From positions 80,256 through 144,255 of the forward strand of contig NZ_KQ949102.1 of the NCBI RefSeq assembly GCF_001514305.1: DNA of 64,000 nucleotides, written 5' to 3'. The notes beneath the pieces are model-generated. The model was not told the origin of the DNA. It ran no database searches and worked only from the letters and a program-made list of their open reading frames with translations. Origin of the DNA: Streptomyces dysideae. Lineage in GTDB: Bacteria; Actinomycetota; Actinomycetes; Streptomycetales; Streptomycetaceae. Every line of letters begins with the position of its first letter. Within the stretch, counting starts at the first letter, position 1. The position numbers and the translations under genes are program-made. Shown here piece by piece: positions 28,315 through 36,357 of the stretch.

Positions 28315-29802
28315 TCAGGTGGCGTCGACGTCGGTGGTGGCGAGCTTGGCGTAGACGTCGGGCCGGGTGCGGCGGATGCGAGCGGCGAGAACCATGCCGG
28401 CCAGGAACACTGCCGGCGTGAGCGCGACCAGCGACCAGTTGACGGTCGGGCCGGCGCCGGTGAACAGGTCCAGGCGCTTGCAGACCAGCACGGTGGCGGC
28501 GGTGAGGAGGACGCCGGCAGCGGCGGGCGCGACCAGGGTGCGCACGCGTCCCTCGCTGTACTCGGCGGAGTTGCGGCGGAAGAAGGCGACCACCGCGAAG
28601 GCCGCCAGCGCCTGCAGGACGAGGATGCCGACCACACCGGGCGTGTTCACCCACAGGAAGAACTCGGTGTAGGGGTCGACGCCGATCAGGGCGAAGACGG
28701 CGACGACCACGACCGCCAGGACGCTCTGGGCGATGCCGGCCACCCACGGAGAGCCATGCCGGCTGTGCACCCGGCCCAGCCCCGAGGGGGCGACTCTCTC
28801 GACGGAGAGGGCGTAGACGTATCGGGTGATGGCGTTGTGGAAGGCGAGCAGGGCGGCGAGCACGCTGGTGACGATGAGGACGCGCTGTATGTCGGTCGCC
28901 CAGCCGCCGACGTACTGGGTCATGGCGGTGAAGAACATCTCCGCCGGGTTCTTCGCGGCGACAGCGACGGCTTGGTCGCTGCCGAACGCCTGCACGATGA
29001 TCCAGGCGATGAAGGCGTAGAAGAGGCCGAGGAAGCCGACCGCCAGATAGGTGGCACGGGGCACGGTGCGGTCGGGGTCGCGGGCCTCCTCGCGGTAGAT
29101 GGCGGTGGCCTCGAAGCCGATGAACGCGGCGACGGCGAGACCGAGCGGTCCGCTCATCCCCGAGACGAAGACGTTCGAAGGGGCGAAGGAGTCGAAGCTC
29201 AGCCCGCTCGCGCCGCCCTTGACCAGGACTGCGCCGGCGAGCAGCACCAGGATGGCGGTCTCCGCGATCAGCAGGGCGGCCAGGACCTTGGCGCCGAGGT
29301 TGATGGAGCGGAAGCCCAGGAACCAGACGACGGCGATGCCGGCGAAGGCGTACACAGGCCAGGGCAGGTCGACGCCGAGGAGGTCGTTCGCGGTGGTGGA
29401 GGCGAAGAAGCCGAAGGCGCCGAACATGCCGATCTGAAGGGAGTTGTACGAGAACACCGCGACGAACGCCGCCCCCAGCCCTGCCGGACGTCCGAGACCT
29501 CGGGCGATGTACGAGTAGAAGGCGCCGGTGTTGCGGATGTACGGCGTCATCGCGGTGAAGCCCACCGCGAAGAGAACCAGTAGCACGCCGACGGCGAGAT
29601 AGGCGACCGGAGCGCCGACGCCGCCGAAGAGGAGGGCGAGGGGTGCGACGCCGGCCATCACCGTGAGCGGGGCGGCCGCGGCGACGACGAAGAAGACGAT
29701 GTCGGCGACGCCGAGGCTGCCGCGCTGGAGGTGAGGGCTCTGATCCGTCCCGGCGGCCGGTGGGGGCTGCTGGGGAGCGGTGGGGACGAGGGGCTCGGTC
29801 AT
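28315..29802 (-). CDS. APC-superfamily amino acid permease
   Basis: A 495-residue membrane protein from ATG 29802 with GGAG 6-7 bases upstream. About 12-13 transmembrane helices are visible. The first contains the substrate-backbone loop of the APC family (FVVAAAAPLTVMAGVAPLAL). FIGFEATAIYREEARDPDRT in the TM6-7 region is the conserved amino acid permease signature. It most resembles the YfnA/cationic-type actinobacterial permeases. The specificity is unknown. It ends exactly where the ion channel frame enters its antisense strand. The amidohydrolase gene upstream on the same strand is 79 bases away, so import and hydrolysis of an amide or amino acid derivative may be linked. Confidence 0.92.
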   Translation of the reverse strand: MTEPLVPTAPQQPPPAAGTDQSPHLQRGSLGVADIVFFVVAAAAPLTVMAGVAPLALLFGGVGAPVAYLAVGVLLVLFAVGFTAMTPYIRNTGAFYSYIARGLGRPAGLGAAFVAVFSYNSLQIGMFGAFGFFASTTANDLLGVDLPWPVYAFAGIAVVWFLGFRSINLGAKVLAALLIAETAILVLLAGAVLVKGGASGLSFDSFAPSNVFVSGMSGPLGLAVAAFIGFEATAIYREEARDPDRTVPRATYLAVGFLGLFYAFIAWIIVQAFGSDQAVAVAAKNPAEMFFTAMTQYVGGWATDIQRVLIVTSVLAALLAFHNAITRYVYALSVERVAPSGLGRVHSRHGSPWVAGIAQSVLAVVVVAVFALIGVDPYTEFFLWVNTPGVVGILVLQALAAFAVVAFFRRNSAEYSEGRVRTLVAPAAAGVLLTAATVLVCKRLDLFTGAGPTVNWSLVALTPAVFLAGMVLAARIRRTRPDVYAKLATTDVDAT

Positions 29803-29881
29803 GGAGGTCTCCGCGTGGTGTGTGTCGAGGAGCGGGCGATATGTCCGGGAGACGCGGACCGGTCGTGACGACGACGTGGGT

Positions 29882-31537
29882 CTAGCGTCTCCCGGCACGC
29901 GTGCTGCGGGGGGTGGTGGCATCGTGGGTACGCCGGCCGGCGAGCCAGGTGCCCAGGACGGGGAGGTTCGCGAGGTCCCGGGGGGTGATCTCGGCCGGGT
30001 CGGCGGCGAGAAGCACCAGGTCGGCGCGCATTCCGGGGCGCAGCTCGCCCCATTCCTTCTCCTCGAACGCCTGGTAGGCGCATCCCGCGGAGTGGGCGGC
30101 GAGAGCGGTGTCGATGTCGATCCGCTCCTCGGGGAGCCAGCCGCCTTCGGGAATGCCCTCGGGAGTCTGGCGGGTGACGGCGGTGGCGATGCCCCGCAGT
30201 GGTTCGTGGGCGGTGACCGGCCAGTCGCTGCCGAACGAGAGCCGGGCGCCTGAGTCGAGCAGGGCAGCGATCTGGTACTGCCGTCCGCCCCGTTCCGGGC
30301 CGATCCTCGGCAGGGTCAGCTCGGTCATCAGAGGGTCGGGCTGGGCCCACAGCGGCTGGAGGTTGGCGATCACGCCGAGTGCGGCGAACCGGTCCAGGTC
30401 GGTGGGGTCGATCAGCTGGGCGTGGGCGATGACCGGACGGCGGTCGCGGGCGCCGTTGGTGCGGGCCGCGGCCTCGACCGCGTCCAGGGCGCCCCGTACT
30501 CCGCCGTCGCCGATCGCGTGGAGGTGCGCGCGGAAGCCGAGTGCGTCGACAGCGGTGACAGCCGCGGTCAGTTCCTGGGGGGCCCAGTTGGCGATGCCGT
30601 GCGAGTGCGGGCAGTCGGTGTAGGGCTCGAGGAGGGCGGCGGTGCCGGACTCGATGACGCCGTCGGCGAAGAACTTCACGGTCCGCGCGGTCAGCAGCCC
30701 GGGAGCGGAGCTCTCGACCTTCTCCCGGTCCGCCGTGAACCGGAGGATGCGCTCGCGCCAGCCGTCGGGTTCCAGGACGAAGGCGAGGTCGGCTCGTACG
30801 GGAAGCCCCGACCCGGTGGTCGCGGCGGTGACCCAGACGTCGGCCTGGTGAGGTTCGACCCAGGCGTCCTGCACCCAGGTCACGCCGGCCGCGGTGAACC
30901 GGGCGGCGGCTTCGCGCAGCGCCGCCACCTGCGCCTCGTGGGACGCCGTGGGAATGAGGGCGAGCACCGGGCCGAGGGCGCCGAACTCGCGCAGGGTGCC
31001 CAGCGGCTCGGCGGAGCCCTCCCGGCGCAGGATCTCCCCGCCCGCCGGGTCCGGGGTTCCGGCGGTGTAACCGGCCCGGCGCAGGGCCTCGCTGTTCACC
31101 CACGCGGTGTGGTGGTCCATGGTGCGCAGGACGACGGGACGGTCGGGTACGGCGGCGTCCAGCCACCGGGCGTCGAACCTGCCGTCGGGGGCGAGCCACG
31201 GGTCGAAGCCGTCACCGGTGATCCACTCCGTCTCCGGGTGTTCGGCGGCCCAGCCTCGTACGACCTCGACGATCTCATCGACGCTCGTACGGTCCCGGAC
31301 CGGAACGCCGGCCAGCCCCAGTCCTCCCATCACGGGGTGCACGTGTCCATCGCCGAACGCCGGCAGCAGGGCCCCTCCGTCCAGGTCGACGACGGCGGTA
31401 CGCGGTCCCCGGGCGGCCAGCGCCTGTGCGCCAAGGGCGGAGATCCGGCCGCCGGTGACGGCAAGGGCGTCGTGGACGGGGACATCCGCGGTCCCGGTCC
31501 GGACGATCCCTCCGGTGAAGACGATGTCGGCGTGCAT
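29882..31537 (-). CDS. YtcJ-like amidohydrolase (Amidohydro_3)
   Basis: A 551-residue metal-dependent hydrolase from ATG 31537 (MHADIVFTGGIVRTG). Its metal-binding features are GDGHVHPVMGG after the N-terminal beta-sandwich, the likely bridging ligand around TVKFFADGVIESGTAALL, AHLHAIGDGGVRGALDAVE (His), VIAHAQLIDP (His) and LSFGSDWPVTAHEPLRG (catalytic Asp). This order is typical for the YtcJ/Amidohydro_3 group, which removes N-acyl or N-carbamoyl groups. It is divergent from a TetR regulator with two operator-like palindromes between, and upstream of an APC permease, so a regulated uptake-and-deacylation unit is inferred. The substrate is unknown. Confidence 0.92.
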   Translation of the reverse strand: MHADIVFTGGIVRTGTADVPVHDALAVTGGRISALGAQALAARGPRTAVVDLDGGALLPAFGDGHVHPVMGGLGLAGVPVRDRTSVDEIVEVVRGWAAEHPETEWITGDGFDPWLAPDGRFDARWLDAAVPDRPVVLRTMDHHTAWVNSEALRRAGYTAGTPDPAGGEILRREGSAEPLGTLREFGALGPVLALIPTASHEAQVAALREAAARFTAAGVTWVQDAWVEPHQADVWVTAATTGSGLPVRADLAFVLEPDGWRERILRFTADREKVESSAPGLLTARTVKFFADGVIESGTAALLEPYTDCPHSHGIANWAPQELTAAVTAVDALGFRAHLHAIGDGGVRGALDAVEAAARTNGARDRRPVIAHAQLIDPTDLDRFAALGVIANLQPLWAQPDPLMTELTLPRIGPERGGRQYQIAALLDSGARLSFGSDWPVTAHEPLRGIATAVTRQTPEGIPEGGWLPEERIDIDTALAAHSAGCAYQAFEEKEWGELRPGMRADLVLLAADPAEITPRDLANLPVLGTWLAGRRTHDATTPRSTRAGRR

Positions 31538-31573
31538 GGCGTGAGGCGGTGCCTTTCCTTCGGCCGACCACCT

Positions 31574-31592
31574 AACTGAAAGGTGTTCGGTT
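31574..31592. promoter_or_regulatory. TetR operator candidate 1
   Basis: AACTGAAAGGTGTTCGGTT is an imperfect dyad (AACTGAA / TTCGGTT) close to the start of the amidohydrolase gene. It shares half-sites with the palindrome at 31633. Confidence 0.6.
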
Positions 31593-31632
31593 TCCGGTAA
31601 TGTAGGCGCCGCCCAGGCGGCTGGGAAGAGTT

Positions 31633-31653
31633 TTACTGAATGCCATTCGGTAA
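31633..31653. promoter_or_regulatory. TetR operator candidate 2
   Basis: The 21 bases from TTACTGAATG to CATTCGGTAA form a near-perfect palindrome, 36 bases before the TetR start, typical for autoregulation by TetR proteins. Confidence 0.75.
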
Positions 31654-31689
31654 CGTCTGGGTTACGGCACGCGAAGACGAGGAGCCACC

Positions 31690-32301
31690 GTGGGACGGCC
31701 GCGTACACCCCTGCTGGACCGCCGGCGCATCGGTGCCGCGGCACTGCGCCTGGCCGACGAGAAGGGCGCTCTCTCCATTCCCGCCTTGGCCAAAGCCCTG
31801 GGCGTCGCCCCGTCCGCGCTCTACCACCACGTCGCCGGCCGCGACGACATCATCTCGCTGATGCGCGAGGAGCTGGCCCTGGTGACCGGAGACGACCAGG
31901 ACTGGTCGCAGCCCTGGGAGCAGTCCCTGGAGGGGTGGGCCCGCTCCTATCTCGCCGCCTTCGCCGCCCACCCGGGGGCGGTGCCCCTGCTCGCCACCGC
32001 CCCGTTGGCCGAACCGTTCATGCACGCGATGTACGAGAAGGTCGCGGTGCTGCTCCTGGACGCGGGTTTCGCCACGAAGGAGGTCATGCCGCTGATCACC
32101 GCACTGGAGAGCTTCGTTCTCGGCTCCGCCCTCGACCTCGTGGCTCCGCCCGTGATGGTCTCCGACGTCGCCCGCGACACGACTCCGCACCTCAGCGCCG
32201 TACTCGACCAGACCCCCGCCGACCGCAGCCGCGCCACCTTGGCCTTCGACCTCGGGCTGCGCGCCCTGCTGACCGGATTCCGCGACCTGCTGCGTCCCTG
32301 A
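31690..32301 (+). CDS. TetR-family regulator of the amidohydrolase/permease unit
   Basis: A 203-residue repressor starting at GTG 31690 after GAGGAGCC. The helix-turn-helix is LSIPALAKALGVAPSALYHHVAGRDDI, with the recognition helix APSALYHHV. The C-terminal part (EPFMHAMYEKVAVLLLDAG...ALESFVLGSALDL) is the ligand-binding, dimerising domain of the TetR_C_1 type. It is divergent from the amidohydrolase gene. Two palindromes with TTAC(T/C)GAAT half-sites lie in the 152-base gap, so it probably represses itself and the amidohydrolase/permease genes until a substrate-like ligand binds. Confidence 0.92.
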   Translation: MGRPRTPLLDRRRIGAAALRLADEKGALSIPALAKALGVAPSALYHHVAGRDDIISLMREELALVTGDDQDWSQPWEQSLEGWARSYLAAFAAHPGAVPLLATAPLAEPFMHAMYEKVAVLLLDAGFATKEVMPLITALESFVLGSALDLVAPPVMVSDVARDTTPHLSAVLDQTPADRSRATLAFDLGLRALLTGFRDLLRP

Positions 32302-33047
32302 CGGCAGTCGGGCACGGCGCCCCGCACGGCCGGTCAACGCAGCACCACGGCTCCCCATCGGTGAAGCTGCGGCCTCGCCGCCTCGCGTCCGGGCCTGCAG
32401 AGGAGGCCCCGTCGCGCGTGGCAGCGGCCATCAGCCGCTCCCCGACGGGGCTTCTTCTCGCACTCGGCCGACTGGGCCTCGACCCAAACCCCGCGACGGG
32501 CTACCAGGACAGGCAGAGCGTCGCCGGCGCCATGCGGCCTGGTGTCCGGCGCGGTCTTCGCATGGGAGTTGTGCCATCCAGACAATCGCGCGGCCGGCCG
32601 GGTTCTCCGGGGGCGTGGGCGACGACGCGCTGCTTCACCATCGGCCGTCCCCGCAGGGCGAACCGAGCTGGATCGCGTCGTCGGCCGGTGCGGCGACCTG
32701 CTGCGCGGAGGCTCAGGCGTCCTCGGCTCCGTCGGCCCTGGACCTCGCGGCCTACGACAAGAGCCGTGACGGCCGGTCCAGCCGGGGGCAGGGCGCCGTG
32801 CTGTCGTGGCCGCTCGACAGGGCGCCATCCGTAGTCGTCCGCGCGGCGAGGCCGTGACTCCCTTGGCTGTTGGGCGCGGGCCGTGCTCATGGTGGCGGAA
32901 CCCGTAGTGGTGGACGACGTGGGAACCGCCTGCGGGTGTGGATCACGACATGCCACAGTCGCGGGTATGCGCGGCGCGGACGGAGTGACGGACGGAGTGA
33001 CGGACGGGGGTGTCCCGGCACAGTCGGGGACGGACGCGGAGGGGCCC
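32302..33047. other. Long intergenic stretch without a clear gene
   Basis: Open frames exist on both strands but show low-complexity Arg/Pro/Gly composition and no recognisable domain. Near 32970-33010 the motif GACGGAGTGACG is repeated directly, just before the helicase start. The frame of the helicase gene is open from 32883 and earlier starts (ATG 32883 or 32967) are possible. Confidence 0.4.
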
Positions 33048-36000
33048 GTGACCGAGGTGGTGCGGCGGCGGTGGGGTGTCGCCCTGGGCGGGGTGCTCGC
33101 GGCGCGGTTCTTCGAGCCCGGCTGGGCCTACGAGGAACGGGTGGAGCGCCGTTGTCCCGTCTGCGAGGGGGAGTTGCACGCGCTGCGCAGGCCGTACGAG
33201 TCGCAGGGGCGGGTGTACCGGCACGCCGCACTGGTCTGTCCTGGCTGCCCCACCGCGTTCAGTCTCGCCGACTTGGGGCTGAAGACGTACGACCAGCTCA
33301 CGGCAGCCTCTTCGGCGGCCGTGTCTGTGCCGCCGGGGCCCTGCCCGAGTGGTCCCGGGGTCGGCGTGACCGCGATCCGCGGCCCCGGGCAGTTCCCCGG
33401 GGCGATGCGCGGGGGACACCCTCCGGCGTGGCCGGACGACCTGGCCGTGCCGGAGCAGGCCGAGCAGCGGGCCCTGTTGTGGTGCAAGGTGACCGATCCG
33501 GACTGGCGCCCCACCGAGGAGGCGGTCGTGGCGGCGGAGGACGTGCGGGTGATCCTGCCCGAGGGCCCGGGATACGACGCGCTGCGGACCTGGCTCGCGA
33601 AGCACGGCGTCCCCTACCGGGTCAGCCGCTACTGGGAAGAGACCGAAGAGATCGGCACGGTCGATGAGTTGGGCGGCCGTACGGATCTGGTCGCGGTCGG
33701 TCCGGGTGGCGCTGTCCCGGCCGCGGGGCCCTGGGCGGTGGCGGCCAGGGATGCCTTCGCCGCGCAGTGGGACGGTTTGGAGGAGTTGCCGCAGGACGAC
33801 GGCGACGCGTACGTGCCCGTCGGGGAGTTGGTGCCCGCCGAGTGGGCCGCGCTGCTGCCGCATCCGTCGTTCAACCCGGCCCAGGCGGCTGCCGTTCCCG
33901 TCGTACGGCAGGGCACCGGGCATCTGGTGGTGGTGGCGCCCACCGGCGCGGGCAAGACCCCGATCGGCATGGTCGCGGCGCTGGACGCGCACGCCCGGGG
34001 CGAGAAGGCCGCCTGGCTGGTGCCACAGCGCTCGCTCACCGACGAACTCGACCGGGAGCTCCAGCTGTGGCGGCGCCGGGGTCTGCGCGTGGTACGGCTG
34101 ACCGGGGAGGCCGCCGTGGACTCCGGGCTGATCCGGGCGGCCGATGTGTGGGTGGCGACGACGGAGAAGTTCGAGGCGATCTGCCGTGCGGGATCGTTGC
34201 GCGACGCGCTCGCCGAGGTGGGCTGTCTGGTCGTCGACGAGATCCACCTCCTCGGCGATCCGGCGCGTGGCGCCGTATTGGAGGCGCTGCTCGCGCGGGT
34301 ACGGGAGGACGGCGCGGGCGCGCGGATCGTCGGGCTGTCGGCGACGGTCGCCAACGCGGACGAGGTCGCCGAGTGGCTGGGCGCCCGCCTGGTCCGCACG
34401 GCCTGGCGGCCCACCCGGCTGACCTGGCAGCTACCGGTCCTGCCGACGGCGGACGAGGCGGACTGGGCGGCGAGGGCCGCCGTCCGCACCGAGGCCGCCG
34501 TACGGATCGCCCGCGGGGTCGGTGCGGACGGCGGCAGCGTGCTGGTGTTCTGCGGCAGCAAGCGCCGGGTGCGGGCGACCGCGCTGGCGCTGGCCGCCGA
34601 CCGTGGCGTGTCGACCGCAGGCGTGGACGCGGACGACGCCGAACTCGTTGAGCGACTGTGCACCAAGGCCGGGGTGCGGCTCCACTACCGGGACTGGCCC
34701 TACAAGCGGGACGCCGAGCAGGCCTTCCGAGCCCGCGAGGCGGACATCCTGGTCGCCACCTCCACCGTCGCCGCGGGCGTCAACCTTCCCGCCCGGGCCG
34801 TGATCGTCGCCGACACCACCATCGGCCTGGACCGCGTCGAGGTGTCCATGGTCCAGCAGATGTTCGGACGGGCCGGCCGGATCGGCGCCGGCGAGCGTGA
34901 GGGCTGGGCGTTCCTGCTCGCCGACCCGGGGGAACGGGCGCACTGGCAGGCCCGGCTCGCCGCCGGATACACGGTGCGGTCACGGCTGGGCGACCATCTG
35001 CCCGATCACCTCCTGGCCGAGGCCGTGCAGGGACGGGTGTCCGCGGTCGAGGAGGCGGAGCGGTGGTGGGCGGGGACGCTGGCCGCGCACCAGGGACACG
35101 CCGGTGTCGAACCCCTGCGTGAGGCGGCGGCGTTCCTCACGACGGCGGGTTGTCTGCGCGCCCCCGCCGGCGAGGACCGTTGGGAGACGAGCCCGCTGGG
35201 CAGGCTGACCAGCCGCTTCATGGTCGAAGCCGCCCTCGCCGACGACCTGGCCACCGCGGTGCGAGAGGCCCCGGTGCCTGAAGACGCCTTCACCGCCGAG
35301 CGGTCCCTGACGGCCCTGCTCAGCACCCGTCTCCCGGTGCTGGAACAGGCGCCGTTCACCGACCGGGCCCGTACGGCACTGCGCCGCGTACTGCGCGAGG
35401 CGGAGCAGGAGCAAGAGCATCCGCAGGAGACCGACGAGCCTGCGCGGGACGAGCCGAAGCCGGTGGCCGGAGACCTCGCCCGCGCGGTCCTCCACCTCGT
35501 CGCCGACCGCCCCGGCCTCTTCCGCGGTCGTCCTGGCTACGTGCTGGGTATCCCCGTCGACTCCATGACCGGCATCCTGGAGGAGGCCCAGCGCTACCTG
35601 GCCTGGCTCGGCGCGCAGGGCCCGATCGGCACGGTCCACCCGTGGGCGGCCGTCGTCGCCGATGACCTGGCCCAGCGCATCCGGTGGCGCGCACTCGGGC
35701 CCGACCGCGGGGCCGGACGGCTGCTGTGGATGTGCGAGCGGATGGCCACCGCCCCGCGCGCGCCCGATCTCGTTCCCCGGATGTGGCGCGCGGCCCGCGC
35801 CCGCGGCGTCGACGCCCCCGACTGGAGCGGGACGACACCGCCGAACGACTGCGCCTTGCCCCCGGACCGTTACCGCGCGTTGCTCGCGGAGCGTGCCACC
35901 GGGGTTCGCCTGGACCTTCGGGAGGACGACGGCGAGGTCCGGGTGGTGGCGCCGCCGGGAGCGGTGATCCGGCTGTGGAACGGGGCTACGACCACCCTGC

Positions 36001-36164
36001 GTATCGGCGACGGCGAGGAGAGCACGCTGCTCCTGCCCCCGGACGACGCGGCCGACGGCCCGTACGGCGACCTGGCCGGCAACTGCGGTGCCGCCGTCTT
36101 CACCAGGGTTGGGGATCGGGTGGCCACGGGGTGGCTGGGGGTGTACGGGGCGCTGCGTTCCTGA
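33048..36164 (+). CDS. Ski2/Brr2-like DEAD/DEAH-box helicase
   Basis: About 1038 residues from GTG 33048, chosen because GGAGGGG precedes it. The N-terminus carries two CxxC pairs (RRCPVCEGEL and LVCPGCPTAF), a likely zinc ribbon. The SF2 helicase core follows: motif I VAPTGAGKTPIGM (Lys303), motif II VVDEIHLLGDPARG (Asp397), motif III VGLSATVANADEV, motif IV-like SVLVFCGSKRRVRA, motif V ATSTVAAGVNLPARAVI and motif VI QQMFGRAGRIGAGERE. A winged-helix/ratchet-like C-terminal region follows, as in Ski2/Hel308 proteins. It is next to a (broken) AIPR phage-resistance gene and lies in a defence island, so a role in anti-phage defence is more likely than housekeeping RNA work. Confidence 0.92.
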   Translation: MTEVVRRRWGVALGGVLAARFFEPGWAYEERVERRCPVCEGELHALRRPYESQGRVYRHAALVCPGCPTAFSLADLGLKTYDQLTAASSAAVSVPPGPCPSGPGVGVTAIRGPGQFPGAMRGGHPPAWPDDLAVPEQAEQRALLWCKVTDPDWRPTEEAVVAAEDVRVILPEGPGYDALRTWLAKHGVPYRVSRYWEETEEIGTVDELGGRTDLVAVGPGGAVPAAGPWAVAARDAFAAQWDGLEELPQDDGDAYVPVGELVPAEWAALLPHPSFNPAQAAAVPVVRQGTGHLVVVAPTGAGKTPIGMVAALDAHARGEKAAWLVPQRSLTDELDRELQLWRRRGLRVVRLTGEAAVDSGLIRAADVWVATTEKFEAICRAGSLRDALAEVGCLVVDEIHLLGDPARGAVLEALLARVREDGAGARIVGLSATVANADEVAEWLGARLVRTAWRPTRLTWQLPVLPTADEADWAARAAVRTEAAVRIARGVGADGGSVLVFCGSKRRVRATALALAADRGVSTAGVDADDAELVERLCTKAGVRLHYRDWPYKRDAEQAFRAREADILVATSTVAAGVNLPARAVIVADTTIGLDRVEVSMVQQMFGRAGRIGAGEREGWAFLLADPGERAHWQARLAAGYTVRSRLGDHLPDHLLAEAVQGRVSAVEEAERWWAGTLAAHQGHAGVEPLREAAAFLTTAGCLRAPAGEDRWETSPLGRLTSRFMVEAALADDLATAVREAPVPEDAFTAERSLTALLSTRLPVLEQAPFTDRARTALRRVLREAEQEQEHPQETDEPARDEPKPVAGDLARAVLHLVADRPGLFRGRPGYVLGIPVDSMTGILEEAQRYLAWLGAQGPIGTVHPWAAVVADDLAQRIRWRALGPDRGAGRLLWMCERMATAPRAPDLVPRMWRAARARGVDAPDWSGTTPPNDCALPPDRYRALLAERATGVRLDLREDDGEVRVVAPPGAVIRLWNGATTTLRIGDGEESTLLLPPDDAADGPYGDLAGNCGAAVFTRVGDRVATGWLGVYGALRS

Positions 36165-36357
36165 CTGCGGTACCGGACCGAGTGGTCCTGCTGGGGCAGG
36201 ACGTCCGGCGGCTCGCGCGAGATCCCGAGCGGGCCGGGTCACCGAACGCCCGCCGGACCGTCGGCCGAAACCATGCCCCGGAACCACGCCCGGAACAACC
36301 GGATCGGCCGCATGCGCCGGTGTGGGGGCAGGGGCGAGCCATGCCGACCTCGGTGGC

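Noticed and set aside
27460..29583. A genuine 707-residue channel fusion protein
   Set aside because: All sequence beyond about residue 285 is antisense to the well-supported APC permease and has low-complexity composition. It is treated as read-through of a lost stop.
32334..32880. Arg-rich frames on both strands before the helicase gene
   Set aside because: No domain, no ribosome site and strong simple-composition bias.
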